A stretch of DNA of 64,000 nucleotides from Alteriqipengyuania flavescens (lineage in GTDB: Bacteria; Pseudomonadota; Alphaproteobacteria; Sphingomonadales; Sphingomonadaceae), in the NCBI RefSeq assembly GCF_030406725.1, contig NZ_CP129107.1:868001-932000 (forward strand), read 5' to 3'. The notes beneath the pieces were generated by a model. It saw nothing but the letters and a program-made list of their open reading frames with translations, was not told the origin of the DNA and searched no databases. Below, one piece after another: positions 8,946 through 17,385 of this stretch; positions within the stretch are counted from its first letter, which is position 1, and the number at the start of each line of letters is the position of its first letter. Made by a program: the position numbers and the translations under genes.

Positions 8946-10111
8946 CGCCGTTGGTCGAAGCGGCGGCCGACGAGACTGGCGGCGATATTCGTCTTCTGCA
9001 CGTCGATACTGCCGCCCGCGATGCCCCAGGCGAACCCGTCGCGAAGGCGCTGTTCCATCGCGTATTCCTTGGAATAGCCGTAGCCGCCCATCACCTGCAC
9101 GCCGAGGCTGGTCACCTCGCGCACCATCTCGTTGGAGAAGCATTTCGCGAGGCTGCTTTCGTATTGCGTCGGCAGGCCGTAGGGCTGCGCGTCAGCATGG
9201 GCGGCGGCGCGCCAGATCAGCATGCGTGCGGCCTCCACCTTCATCGCCATTTCGGCAAGTTTCAGCTGCACCGCCTGGAAATCGACGATCGGCTTGCCGA
9301 ACGCCTCGCGTTCCTGGGTGTAGGCCAGCGCCTCTTCCAGCGCCGCCGCCGCAACCCCCAGGCCCATGGTGGCGTTGCCGCACCGTTCCAGCCCGAAAGC
9401 GCTCATCAGCTTCCCGAACCCGCCCGCGCCAATGATGAGGTTTCCTTTCGGAACGCGGACATCCTCCAGCACGATGTCGGCCGAGGGGATGCCGCGAAAG
9501 CCCATCAGCTCCTCGCGCTTGCCGAAGCCGACCCCGTCCGCATCCTTCGGCACCACGACCGCGCCGATGCCCTTCGCGCCTTCGATCCCGTCGAACCGGC
9601 AATAGGTGATGTAGTAATCCGAATGCCCCGCGCCCGACGACCAGCGCTTGGTGCCGTTGAGCACGAAATGATCGCCGTCCGCGCGTGCGGTGGTGGCAAG
9701 GTCGGTCAGCGCGGTGCCCGCGCCGGGTTCGCTCATGGCGACCGCCACGATTTTCTCGCCGCGCACGACTTGCGGGATGATCTGCGCCTTCAGTTCGGCC
9801 GAGCCGAATCGCTCGATCGTGCGCACCGGGCCGGTCAGCGCCTCGAACACCGGGAAAGCGACCGCGACGGAGATTTGCGCGAACTCCTCCAGCACCGCGA
9901 GCGCGGTCAGGTGCCCCAGCCCGAGCCCGCCGTATTCTTCCGGCAGGTTGATGCCGAGGAAGCCCAGTCCGCCATATCGCCGCAGCACGTCCGCCGGCAC
10001 CGGCGCATCCTCCCGCTCCAGACGCCGGGCAAGCCCGGGCAGCTCCGCCCGCGCGAATTTCCGCGCAGCCTGCTGGAGCTCGCGCTGGTCGGGTGTGAGG
10101 TCGAAAGTCAT
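8942..10111 (-). CDS. acyl-CoA dehydrogenase family flavoprotein
   Basis: A 389-aa FAD-dependent acyl-CoA dehydrogenase, full length for the family. The FAD/substrate region AMSEPGAGTALTDL and the C-terminal segment QVMGGYGYSKEYAMEQ are clear. The catalytic Glu of medium-chain enzymes (in YEGT) is replaced: the aligned segment here is GIAGGSIDVQ. A Glu in GLERCGN aligns instead with the position used as base by isovaleryl-CoA and long-chain dehydrogenases. The enzyme is therefore probably active, perhaps on branched or long substrates. No beta-oxidation partners are adjacent; ETF is encoded at 25402-27180. Confidence 0.93.
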   Translation of the reverse strand: MTFDLTPDQRELQQAARKFARAELPGLARRLEREDAPVPADVLRRYGGLGFLGINLPEEYGGLGLGHLTALAVLEEFAQISVAVAFPVFEALTGPVRTIERFGSAELKAQIIPQVVRGEKIVAVAMSEPGAGTALTDLATTARADGDHFVLNGTKRWSSGAGHSDYYITYCRFDGIEGAKGIGAVVVPKDADGVGFGKREELMGFRGIPSADIVLEDVRVPKGNLIIGAGGFGKLMSAFGLERCGNATMGLGVAAAALEEALAYTQEREAFGKPIVDFQAVQLKLAEMAMKVEAARMLIWRAAAHADAQPYGLPTQYESSLAKCFSNEMVREVTSLGVQVMGGYGYSKEYAMEQRLRDGFAWGIAGGSIDVQKTNIAASLVGRRFDQRR

Positions 10112-10264
10112 GGATTGTGGCTAGAGCGCGCCCCTATGAGAGGCAAGCGCCCGCTCCCGACGGGAGCCAAAGCGCGACCGCGCGCCCGGACCGGCCTCGC
10201 AGGCGTCGGCCGAGCGTAGCGAAGGCCCCAACGCCGGAGAGAACAGCCGGGAGGAAAAGAGAAA

Positions 10265-10339
10265 TGGTGCCACGAGAGAGAATTGAACTCTCGGCCTCAC
10301 CCTTACCAAGGGTGCGCTCTACCACTGAGCTACCGCGGC
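10265..10339 (-). tRNA. tRNA-Thr (anticodon GGU)
   Basis: On the minus strand a full cloverleaf can be drawn: a 7-bp acceptor stem beginning GCCGCGG, a D arm GCTC/GAGC, an anticodon stem CACCC/GGGTG around loop TTGGTAA (anticodon GGT), a 5-base variable loop, a T arm GAGAG/CTCTC, discriminator A and an encoded CCA. Total 75 bases including CCA. The neighbouring 10112-10264 contains no recognisable gene. Confidence 0.95.
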
Positions 10340-10442
10340 ACGCCATTTCGTCCCCGTTCGCCTGTGCGAAGAGAGCGGGGCGCGCATTGGCGACGGGGGC
10401 GGTTCTTGTCAAGCGCCGTATGACGCGGCACAGCCCGTGCCG

Positions 10443-10610
10443 ATGAACAAATCCGACGACCAGCTTAGCCGCGAAGAGCGGCTTGCCGCCAAGCTGCGCG
10501 AGAACCTGCACCGCCGCAAGGCGCAGGCGCGCGCCCTGAAAGATGCGCCGGATGGCCAACGGCAAACCGCTGGGGCCAAGACGCTTTCCAAAGGCGATTC
10601 GGAAAGCTAG
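10443..10610 (+). CDS. small basic conserved hypothetical protein (55 aa)
   Basis: A 55-codon frame from ATG 10443 to TAG 10610. The N-terminal half is a charged helix with the pattern SREERLAAKLRENLHRRKAQ, which I recall from short conserved proteins in many alphaproteobacteria, often placed near housekeeping genes. There is no signal peptide, membrane segment or known domain. It ends 42 bases before gpmA and may share its transcript. The function is unknown; the basic amphipathic helix could bind nucleic acid or a partner protein, but that is only a guess. Confidence 0.7.
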   Translation: MNKSDDQLSREERLAAKLRENLHRRKAQARALKDAPDGQRQTAGAKTLSKGDSES

Positions 10611-10652
10611 GTCCGGCGCTCTCTCCCCCGCGGCCCGAAATACGGAGCAAAC

Positions 10653-11339
10653 ATGCCCAAACTGATCCTCGTTCGCCATGGCCAGAGCGAATGGAACCTC
10701 GCCAACCGTTTCACCGGCTGGTGGGATGTCGACCTGACCGACAAGGGCGTGGAAGAGGCAAAGGCCGCCGGGCGCCTGCTCGCGGAAAAGGGCGTGCTGC
10801 CGACCTGCGCTTTCACTTCGCTGCAGACGCGCGCGATCAAGACGCTGAACCTTGCCCTGGAAGAATGTGACCGGCTGTGGATCCCCGTGACGCGCGACTG
10901 GCACCTTAACGAGCGACACTATGGCGGGCTGACGGGCCTAAACAAGCAGGAAACCCGCGACAGGCACGGCGACGAGCAGGTTCACATCTGGCGCCGCAGC
11001 TTCGACGTGCCGCCGCCGGAAATGGAAGCGGGCAGCGAGTTCGATTTGACGGGTGACCCGCGTTACGCCGGGATCGAGGTGCCGCGCACGGAAAGCCTGA
11101 AGCTGACGATCGAGCGCGTGCTGCCCTATTGGCAGGACCATATCCTCCCGGTGCTGGAAAGCGGCGAAACGGTGATCATCTCCGCCCACGGCAATTCGCT
11201 GCGCGCGCTGGTGAAACACCTTTCCGATATTTCGGACGACGACATCACCGGGCTGGAAATTCCGACCGGTCAGCCGATCGTTTACGATTTCGACGCAGGA
11301 ATGCAGCCCGGGGAACGCTATTACCTCAAGGATAGCTGA
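10653..11339 (+). CDS. gpmA: 2,3-bisphosphoglycerate-dependent phosphoglycerate mutase
   Basis: A 228-aa histidine phosphatase-fold enzyme interconverting 3- and 2-phosphoglycerate in glycolysis/gluconeogenesis. The phosphohistidine motif [10 protein letters not shown] is at residues 6-15 (catalytic His9), [12 protein letters not shown] is the family's substrate-binding segment, and the second catalytic His is in [14 protein letters not shown]. The length fits the dPGM family, slightly short of E. coli GpmA (250). It precedes purE by 21 bases, so it may share a transcript with the purine genes. Confidence 0.95.
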   Translation: MPKLILVRHGQSEWNLANRFTGWWDVDLTDKGVEEAKAAGRLLAEKGVLPTCAFTSLQTRAIKTLNLALEECDRLWIPVTRDWHLNERHYGGLTGLNKQETRDRHGDEQVHIWRRSFDVPPPEMEAGSEFDLTGDPRYAGIEVPRTESLKLTIERVLPYWQDHILPVLESGETVIISAHGNSLRALVKHLSDISDDDITGLEIPTGQPIVYDFDAGMQPGERYYLKDS

Positions 11340-11360
11340 GAGGGCCGAAGGGGGACGCAC

Positions 11361-11843
11361 GTGAACAGCAAGGTCGCCATCGTGATGGGCAGCCAGTCGG
11401 ACTGGCCGACCATGGAATGCGCCGCGAAGGTGCTGGAGGAACTGGGCGTCGAGCACGAGGCGCGGATCGTTTCCGCCCATCGCACGCCGGACCGGATGGT
11501 CGAATTCGCCAAGGGGGCCGACGCCGATGGCATCGCTGTCATCATCGCTGGGGCAGGCGGCGCGGCGCACCTGCCGGGCATGATCGCGGCCATGACCCAC
11601 TTGCCGGTGCTGGGCGTGCCGGTGCAGTCCAAAGCGCTGTCCGGCATGGATAGCCTGCTCTCCATCGTCCAGATGCCCGCCGGCGTCCCCACCGGGACGC
11701 TCGCCATCGGCGAGGCGGGCGCGACCAATGCCGGCCTGCTGGCTGCATCCATCGTCGCCTTGCAGGACGAAGGCCTGTCGCAGCGGCTGAAGGACTGGCG
11801 CCAGGCCCGCAGCGACTCCGTGAGCGAAAGGCCCAAAAGCTGA
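11361..11843 (+). CDS. purE: N5-carboxyaminoimidazole ribonucleotide mutase
   Basis: A 160-aa class I PurE, converting N5-CAIR to CAIR in purine synthesis. The substrate loop GSQSDWPTM near the N-terminus and the segment SAHRTPDRM are diagnostic. It forms the usual pair with purK, whose ATG shares one base with the purE stop (TGATG), implying coupled translation and a stoichiometric pair. The start at 11361 is a GTG in the context gggggacgcacGTG. Confidence 0.96.
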   Translation: MNSKVAIVMGSQSDWPTMECAAKVLEELGVEHEARIVSAHRTPDRMVEFAKGADADGIAVIIAGAGGAAHLPGMIAAMTHLPVLGVPVQSKALSGMDSLLSIVQMPAGVPTGTLAIGEAGATNAGLLAASIVALQDEGLSQRLKDWRQARSDSVSERPKS

Positions 11844-12898
11844 TGCTGAAACCCGGCGCCACGATCGGCATCCTGGGCGGCGGGCAGCTCGGCCGGATGA
11901 TGGCGGTCGCTGCCGCGCAGCTCGGCTATCGCTGCATCGGCTATGCGCCCGAAGGCGACAACGTGGCCGCCGAAGTCTCGGCCGATTTCTTCACCAACCG
12001 CTGGGACGATACCGCCGCGCTCGCGGCCTTCGCCAAATCGTGCGACGCCGTGACGTGGGAGTTCGAGAACGTACCGCTCGCCGCGGTCGAGGCGATCCCG
12101 GCAGCCATGCTCGCGCCGGCGAAGATCGCGCTCGAAAAGGCGCAGGACCGGTTCTACGAGAAGAACTTCATCCGCGACCTGGGCGGCAAGACGGCGGCCT
12201 TTGCGCGGGTCGATTCGCCCTTCGACCTCGAAAGCGCACTCGACCGGCTGGGCGCGCCCGGCATCCTGAAGACCCGGCGCGACGGTTATGACGGCAAGGG
12301 CCAGTGGCGCCTCAGCTCCGCCCGCGACGCCGACGGGCTGCGCCTGCCCGAACAGCAGCTGATCTACGAGGAATTCATCGAGTTCAGCGCCGAATTCTCC
12401 GTCATCCTGGTACGCGGACGCGATGGCGATACGAAGTTCTGGGATTCGCCCCTCAACGTCCACGAAGGCGGCATCTTGCGCACCTCCACCGTGCCCGCCC
12501 CCGCCGATCTGTCCGGCCAGATCAAGCAGGCCCGCAAGCTGGCATCCGAAGCCGCCGACGCGCTCAATCACGTCGGCGTGCTGACGTGCGAATTCTTTGC
12601 CACCGGCGCCGGACCGATCTTCAACGAAATGGCGCCCCGCGTGCACAATTCGGGCCACTGGACGATAGAGGGCGCGGTCACCAGCCAGTTCGAAAACCAC
12701 ATCCGCGCGGTTGCCGGTTTGCCGCTTGGCGACACATCGCTGCGCGCGCCAAGGGTGACGATGGAAAACCTCATCGGCGACGATATCAAACGCATCGATA
12801 CGATCCGCGCAGAGCCCGCCGCGCACCTGCACCTCTACGGCAAGAACCGCGCCGCCGAAGGGCGCAAGATGGGCCACGTGACCCGGCTGGAAGGGTGA
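11843..12898 (+). CDS. purK: 5-(carboxyamino)imidazole ribonucleotide synthase
   Basis: A 351-aa ATP-grasp enzyme that carboxylates AIR with bicarbonate and ATP to give N5-CAIR, the substrate of PurE. The N-terminal GILGGGQLGRM, the ATP-grasp segment KTRRDGYDGKGQWR and the catalytic region NEMAPRVHNSGHWT are all clear. The start overlaps the purE stop by one base and the stop overlaps the folA start by one base, so purE-purK-folA-ribF is one tightly coupled unit. Confidence 0.96.
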   Translation: MLKPGATIGILGGGQLGRMMAVAAAQLGYRCIGYAPEGDNVAAEVSADFFTNRWDDTAALAAFAKSCDAVTWEFENVPLAAVEAIPAAMLAPAKIALEKAQDRFYEKNFIRDLGGKTAAFARVDSPFDLESALDRLGAPGILKTRRDGYDGKGQWRLSSARDADGLRLPEQQLIYEEFIEFSAEFSVILVRGRDGDTKFWDSPLNVHEGGILRTSTVPAPADLSGQIKQARKLASEAADALNHVGVLTCEFFATGAGPIFNEMAPRVHNSGHWTIEGAVTSQFENHIRAVAGLPLGDTSLRAPRVTMENLIGDDIKRIDTIRAEPAAHLHLYGKNRAAEGRKMGHVTRLEG

Positions 12899-13401
12899 TG
12901 CGCGCCGGCGGCAGGAAAGGGCCGAAGCTGACCTGCATCGTCGCCCGTGCGGCGGACGGGACCATCGGCCACGACAACGCGATGCCGTGGCACATCCCCG
13001 CCGACTTGCGCCGGTTCAAGGCGCTGACCATGGGCGCGCCGATGATCATGGGGCGCAAGACCTTCGACAGCCTGCCCGGCATCTTGCCCGGTCGCCGCCA
13101 CATCGTGCTGACCCGTGACACCGACTGGGAAGCGGAAGAGGCCGACGTGGTGCATTCGGTGGAAGAGGCGCTCGCCGCGGTGCATGGCCCGCGCGCCTCG
13201 ATCATCGGCGGGGCGGAAATCTTCGCGCTGTTCCTGCCACTGGCCGACCGGGTCGAGATCACCGAGGTGCACGAGCATTACGGCGGCGACACGCAGATGC
13301 CCTTCCCCGGCGACGACTTCACGCTGACGATGCGCGAAGACCACCCGGCCACCGACAAGACGCCCGCCTACAGCTTCATCACGCTGGAGCGCAGCTCTTG
13401 A
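12898..13401 (+). CDS. folA: dihydrofolate reductase
   Basis: A 167-aa NADPH-dependent reductase making tetrahydrofolate. DHFR signatures are present: the Met20-loop region GTIGHDNAMPWHIPADLRRF, the NADPH motif IMGRKTFDSLPG, and IIGGAEIF. The ATG at 12898 overlaps the purK stop by one base and the stop overlaps the ribF TTG by four bases. In many bacteria folA pairs with thyA; here it sits between purine and flavin genes, so the unit supplies several cofactors needed for one-carbon metabolism. Confidence 0.94.
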   Translation: MRAGGRKGPKLTCIVARAADGTIGHDNAMPWHIPADLRRFKALTMGAPMIMGRKTFDSLPGILPGRRHIVLTRDTDWEAEEADVVHSVEEALAAVHGPRASIIGGAEIFALFLPLADRVEITEVHEHYGGDTQMPFPGDDFTLTMREDHPATDKTPAYSFITLERSS

Positions 13402-14330
13402 GCGCGACGCGGCTAGAGCATACCGAGCCTGTCCCCGAAGACTTTCGCGGCGGCATCGTCGCGCTCGGCAATTTCGACGGGTTCCATCGCGGGCACCAGG
13501 CCGTGGCGGGCGAGGCGATCGCGTGGGCAAAGGCGGAAAGCCGCCCGGCCATCGTCGCCACGTTCGATCCGCACCCGGTGCGGCACTTCCGCCCCGATAC
13601 GCCGCCCTTCCGCCTCACCACGCTGGACCAGCGGCAGGAGCTGTTCGGTGCGCACGGGGCCGATGCGATGCTGGTGTTCAATTTCGGGGTCGGGCTGGCC
13701 GCGACATCGCCCGACGATTTCGTCGCACTGCTTGTGGAACGCTTCGGCGCGCACGGCGTGGTGACGGGCGCGGACTTCACCTTCGGCAAGGGCGCGGCGG
13801 GATCGGTCGCCACGCTGGCCGCGCATCCGGGTATCGAGGCCCGCGTGGTCGAAGCGGTGAACGCGGGCGAGGAAATCGTCTCGTCCAGCCGCATCCGCGA
13901 GGCGCTGAAAGCGGGCGACCCGCAGGAAGCCGCGCGGCTGATGACCCGCCCCTTCGCCATTCGCGGCATCGTGCAGCACGGCGACAAGGTGGGCCGCACC
14001 ATCGGCTATCCCACCGCCAACCTTGCGCTCGACCATTACCTGCGCCCGAAATACGGCATCTACGCCGTCACCGCCTCGATCATCGGCGAGCCGGGGGACC
14101 GGCTGCTGAAAGGCGCGGCGAACCTCGGCATCCGGCCGCAATTCGATCCGCCCAAGGAGTTGCTGGAGCCATTCTTCTTCGATTTCGGCGAGGACCTCTA
14201 CGGCCGCGAGATCGAGGTCGCGCTGCACCATTTCATCCGCCCGGAAGCGAAGTTCGACGGGCTGGACGCGCTCACCGCGCAAATGGCGCGCGATTGCGAC
14301 GAGGCGCGGCGGCTGCTCGCCCATTACTAA
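13398..14330 (+). CDS. ribF: bifunctional riboflavin kinase / FAD synthetase
   Basis: A 310-aa enzyme making FMN and FAD. The N-terminal nucleotidyltransferase domain shows GNFDGFHRGHQ (the HxGH-type motif) and SSSRIREAL; the C-terminal flavokinase domain shows GRTIGYPTANL. The start is a TTG at 13398 overlapping the folA stop as TTGA; family alignment begins only a few residues later and no ATG is in place, so the TTG is favoured. Followed after 43 bases by ileS. Confidence 0.94.
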   Translation: MSATRLEHTEPVPEDFRGGIVALGNFDGFHRGHQAVAGEAIAWAKAESRPAIVATFDPHPVRHFRPDTPPFRLTTLDQRQELFGAHGADAMLVFNFGVGLAATSPDDFVALLVERFGAHGVVTGADFTFGKGAAGSVATLAAHPGIEARVVEAVNAGEEIVSSSRIREALKAGDPQEAARLMTRPFAIRGIVQHGDKVGRTIGYPTANLALDHYLRPKYGIYAVTASIIGEPGDRLLKGAANLGIRPQFDPPKELLEPFFFDFGEDLYGREIEVALHHFIRPEAKFDGLDALTAQMARDCDEARRLLAHY

Positions 14331-14373
14331 CGGCTTTATCCGCAGCCCCGTTTGCCCTAACGCGCGGCGCATC

Positions 14374-17300
14374 ATGAGCGACGACAGCACCTCCAAGAAA
14401 TCCGTAGGGAAAGACTACAGGGACACCGTCTTCCTGCCGAAGACCGATTTTCCCATGAAGGCCGGCCTGCCGCAGAAGGAGCCGGGCATTCTGGCGCGCT
14501 GGGAAGAAGAGGGGCTGTACCAAAAGCTGCGCGAGGCCCGGCAGGGTCGCGAGAAGTTCATCCTCCACGACGGCCCGCCTTACGCCAATGGCGACATGCA
14601 CATCGGCCACGCGCTGAACCATGTGCTGAAGGACATGGTTGTGCGCACGCAGAGCCTGGCCGGCAAGGACGCGCCTTACGTGCCCGGCTGGGATTGCCAC
14701 GGCCTGCCGATCGAATGGAAGGTGGAGGAACTCTACCGCAAGAAGAAGCGCAGCAAGAAGGACGTTCCGGCCAAGGAATTTCGCGCCGAATGCCGCGAAT
14801 ATGCGCAGCACTGGGTGGATGTGCAGCGCGAACAGCTGAAGCGGCTGGGCATCGGCGGGCGGTGGGTTAAGCCCTATCTCACCATGCGGCCCGAGGCCGA
14901 AGCGCAGATCGTGCGCGAGCTCCACAAGTTCGCCGAAACCGGCCAGCTCTATCGCGGCGCGAAGCCGGTGATGTGGAGCCCGGTGGAAGAAACAGCACTG
15001 GCCGATGCCGAGGTCGAATACCAGGACCTGACCGACAGCCCGCAGATCGACGTGGCGTTCGAGATCGTGGAATCGCCGATCCCGGAACTGGTCGGCGCGC
15101 ACGCGGTGATCTGGACGACGACGCCGTGGACGATCCCGGTGAACCAGGCTTTGGCGTATGGGCCGGTAATCGAGTATGTGCTGGTTACTCTCGACATCAA
15201 CGCACATGGTGCGAATGAAGCGCGAGACGCCTTCTTGCAGGCCAACCCTAATTTCGATCTGGGAGCCGATCCGAAAATCTTGGTTGCCAAACCGCTTCTG
15301 GAAGATTTCGGGAAGCGTCTCGATGCCTCGCTGAAATCCCTTACTGGCGACGCCGACTACCGGCTCGACGATTTTGAAGACGCAAAGTCTATCAAAGGCT
15401 CCGACCTGGCCGGAACCATCGTCCGCCACCCGATGCACCGTCTCGGCGGGTTCTATGCCAAGCCGCGCCCGATGCTGGCGGGCGATTTCGTCACCACCGA
15501 CAGCGGCACGGGCATCGTCCACATGGCGCCCGACCATGGCGAGGACGATTTCGAACTGTGCCGCGCGAACGGGATCGACCCCGTCTTCGCGGTCATGTCC
15601 GACGGGCGCTATCGCGACGACTGGCTGTGGCTGGGAGCCAATGACCTTAACGATAATGGCGACGAGCGTCGCCGCAGCGTCATCAACAAGCCGTTCAACG
15701 CGCCCGACGGACCGATCTGCTCCGACCTTCGCGAAGTGGGCGCGCTGCTGAGCGCGTCGGCCGATTACGCCCATTCCTATCCCCACTCGTGGCGCTCCAA
15801 GGCCAAGGTCATCTACCGCTGCACGCCGCAATGGTTCATCGCCATCGACCGCGACCTACCTCCCCTCCCCGCGGGGGAGGGGCCGGGGGTGGGGGGTGCC
15901 ACGTCCGCAAGTGCCGAACACCCATCCCCAACCCCTTCCCTCAAGGGAAGGGGCTCAACCCTCCGCTCCACGGCCCTTACCGAGATCGAGCGGGTTCGCT
16001 TCGTGCCCGAAAAAGGCCGCAACCGCCTGCGCTCGATGGTCGAAAGCCGTCCCGACTGGCTCATCAGCCGCCAGCGCGCATGGGGCGTGCCGATCGCGCT
16101 GTTCGTCCACCGGGAGAGCGGCGAGCTGCTGGTCGACCGGCAAGTCAACGCGCGCATCCAGGATGCCATCGCCGCCGGCACCGTCGATGCCTGGGAAGAA
16201 GGCCGCGCGGCTGAATTCCTCGGCCCTGACCGCGACGCGCAAGATTACGAGATGGTCGGCGACATCCTCGACGTGTGGTTCGACAGCGGCTCCACCCATG
16301 CCTTCGTGCTGGAATCGGACGAGTGGCCCGAACTGCGCAGCCCCGCCGATCTCTACCTCGAAGGCAGCGACCAGCATCGCGGCTGGTTCCAGTCCTCCCT
16401 GCTCGAAAGCTGCGGCACCCGCGGCCGCGCGCCTTACGAGGCGGTGCTGACCCACGGCTTCACCATGGACCCCAAGGGCATGAAAATGTCCAAGAGCCTC
16501 GGCAACACGGTCGATCCGCTCAAGGTCATGGAGCAATACGGCGCGGACATCATCCGCCTGTGGGCGCTCAGCGTCGATTACACCGAAGACCACCGCATCG
16601 GTGACGAGATCCTGAAAGGCGTCGGCGACCAGTACCGGCGCCTGCGCAACACGTTCCGCTACCTCCTCGGCGCGCTCGACGGCTTCGAGGAAAGCGAGCG
16701 GGTGGACGTGGCCGAAATGCCGGAGCTGGAGCGGTACGTGCTCGGCCTGCTGGGCAACGTGGACGAAACGCTGCGCCGCGCGACGGACGATTTCGACTTC
16801 AACCAGTATGTCCGCGCGCTGGTCGATTTCTGCAACGAGGACCTGAGCGCCTTTTTCTTCGATATCCGCAAGGACCGGCTGTATTGCGATGCGCCCGGCA
16901 GCATGGAGCGGCGCGCCTATCGCACCGCGCTCGACACGCTGTTCCACGCGCTGGTCCGATACGCCGCGCCGGTGCTGGTGTTCACGGCAGAGGAAGTCTG
17001 GGGCACCCGCTTCCCCGATGCGGGCAGCGTCCACCTGCTGGAATGGCCGGAAGTGCCGGCGAGCGACATCGACAGCGCGCGCTGGACCGCCCTGCGCGAC
17101 CTGCGTGAACGCGTGATGGAAGCCATCGAACCCTTGCGGCGGGAAAAGACCATCCGTTCCGGCCTCGAAGCCGATGTCGCCGTGCCCGCGTCCGCCGTGC
17201 CGGACGGCTTCACCGATGCGCAGCTGGCAGAGCTGTTCATCACTGCGTCAGTCACCCGCGACGATAGCGAGGCAGTGACCGTCACCCGCTCCACCGACCA

Positions 17301-17385
17301 CAAATGCGGCCGTTGCTGGCGCCTGTTGCCCGAGGTTTCGGAAGACGGCGCACTGTGCGGTCGCTGCGCGGAGATGGTGGCATGA
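14374..17385 (+). CDS. ileS: isoleucyl-tRNA synthetase with in-frame palindromic repeat insertion
   Basis: A 1003-aa class I synthetase charging tRNA-Ile, slightly longer than the usual 930-960. Class motifs HIGH (in GDMHIGHALNH) and KMSKS (GMKMSKSLG) are intact, the CP1 editing domain lies between them, and a C-terminal zinc finger (CGRCWRLL...LCGRC) is present. Two features explain the extra length: residues about 495-530 are encoded by GC-rich palindromic repeats (15860-15953), and residues about 268-345 in the editing domain come from a stretch with more A/T-ending codons than its surroundings. The reading frame is unbroken, so the gene is probably functional. Confidence 0.95.
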   Translation: MSDDSTSKKSVGKDYRDTVFLPKTDFPMKAGLPQKEPGILARWEEEGLYQKLREARQGREKFILHDGPPYANGDMHIGHALNHVLKDMVVRTQSLAGKDAPYVPGWDCHGLPIEWKVEELYRKKKRSKKDVPAKEFRAECREYAQHWVDVQREQLKRLGIGGRWVKPYLTMRPEAEAQIVRELHKFAETGQLYRGAKPVMWSPVEETALADAEVEYQDLTDSPQIDVAFEIVESPIPELVGAHAVIWTTTPWTIPVNQALAYGPVIEYVLVTLDINAHGANEARDAFLQANPNFDLGADPKILVAKPLLEDFGKRLDASLKSLTGDADYRLDDFEDAKSIKGSDLAGTIVRHPMHRLGGFYAKPRPMLAGDFVTTDSGTGIVHMAPDHGEDDFELCRANGIDPVFAVMSDGRYRDDWLWLGANDLNDNGDERRRSVINKPFNAPDGPICSDLREVGALLSASADYAHSYPHSWRSKAKVIYRCTPQWFIAIDRDLPPLPAGEGPGVGGATSASAEHPSPTPSLKGRGSTLRSTALTEIERVRFVPEKGRNRLRSMVESRPDWLISRQRAWGVPIALFVHRESGELLVDRQVNARIQDAIAAGTVDAWEEGRAAEFLGPDRDAQDYEMVGDILDVWFDSGSTHAFVLESDEWPELRSPADLYLEGSDQHRGWFQSSLLESCGTRGRAPYEAVLTHGFTMDPKGMKMSKSLGNTVDPLKVMEQYGADIIRLWALSVDYTEDHRIGDEILKGVGDQYRRLRNTFRYLLGALDGFEESERVDVAEMPELERYVLGLLGNVDETLRRATDDFDFNQYVRALVDFCNEDLSAFFFDIRKDRLYCDAPGSMERRAYRTALDTLFHALVRYAAPVLVFTAEEVWGTRFPDAGSVHLLEWPEVPASDIDSARWTALRDLRERVMEAIEPLRREKTIRSGLEADVAVPASAVPDGFTDAQLAELFITASVTRDDSEAVTVTRSTDHKCGRCWRLLPEVSEDGALCGRCAEMVA
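15860..15953. repeat. GC-rich palindromic repeat pair translated within ileS
   Basis: Two hairpins flank a G-rich/C-rich spacer. The first has arms CCCCTCCCC (15862-15870) and GGGGAGGGG (15874-15882) around GCG. The second has perfect 10-bp arms CCCCTTCCCT (15932-15941) and AGGGAAGGGG (15944-15953) around CA. The spacer halves (about 15883-15898 and 15919-15931) are also roughly complementary, so the whole unit can fold as one large structure. It has the build of the dispersed intergenic palindromes I recall from sphingomonads, here lying in frame in a coding region. Confidence 0.85.

Noticed and set aside
10134-10919. 261-codon minus-strand frame running through the tRNA-Thr gene and gpmA
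   Set aside because: It covers a tRNA and the antisense of gpmA; it cannot be a protein gene with these overlaps.
11321-12877. 518-codon open frame opposite purE/purK
   Set aside because: Shadow of two well-conserved enzymes; no start signal or protein features of its own.
14272-15831. 519-codon open frame opposite ileS and ribF
   Set aside because: Shadow frame with no recognisable domain; it crosses the ribF-ileS junction in antisense.
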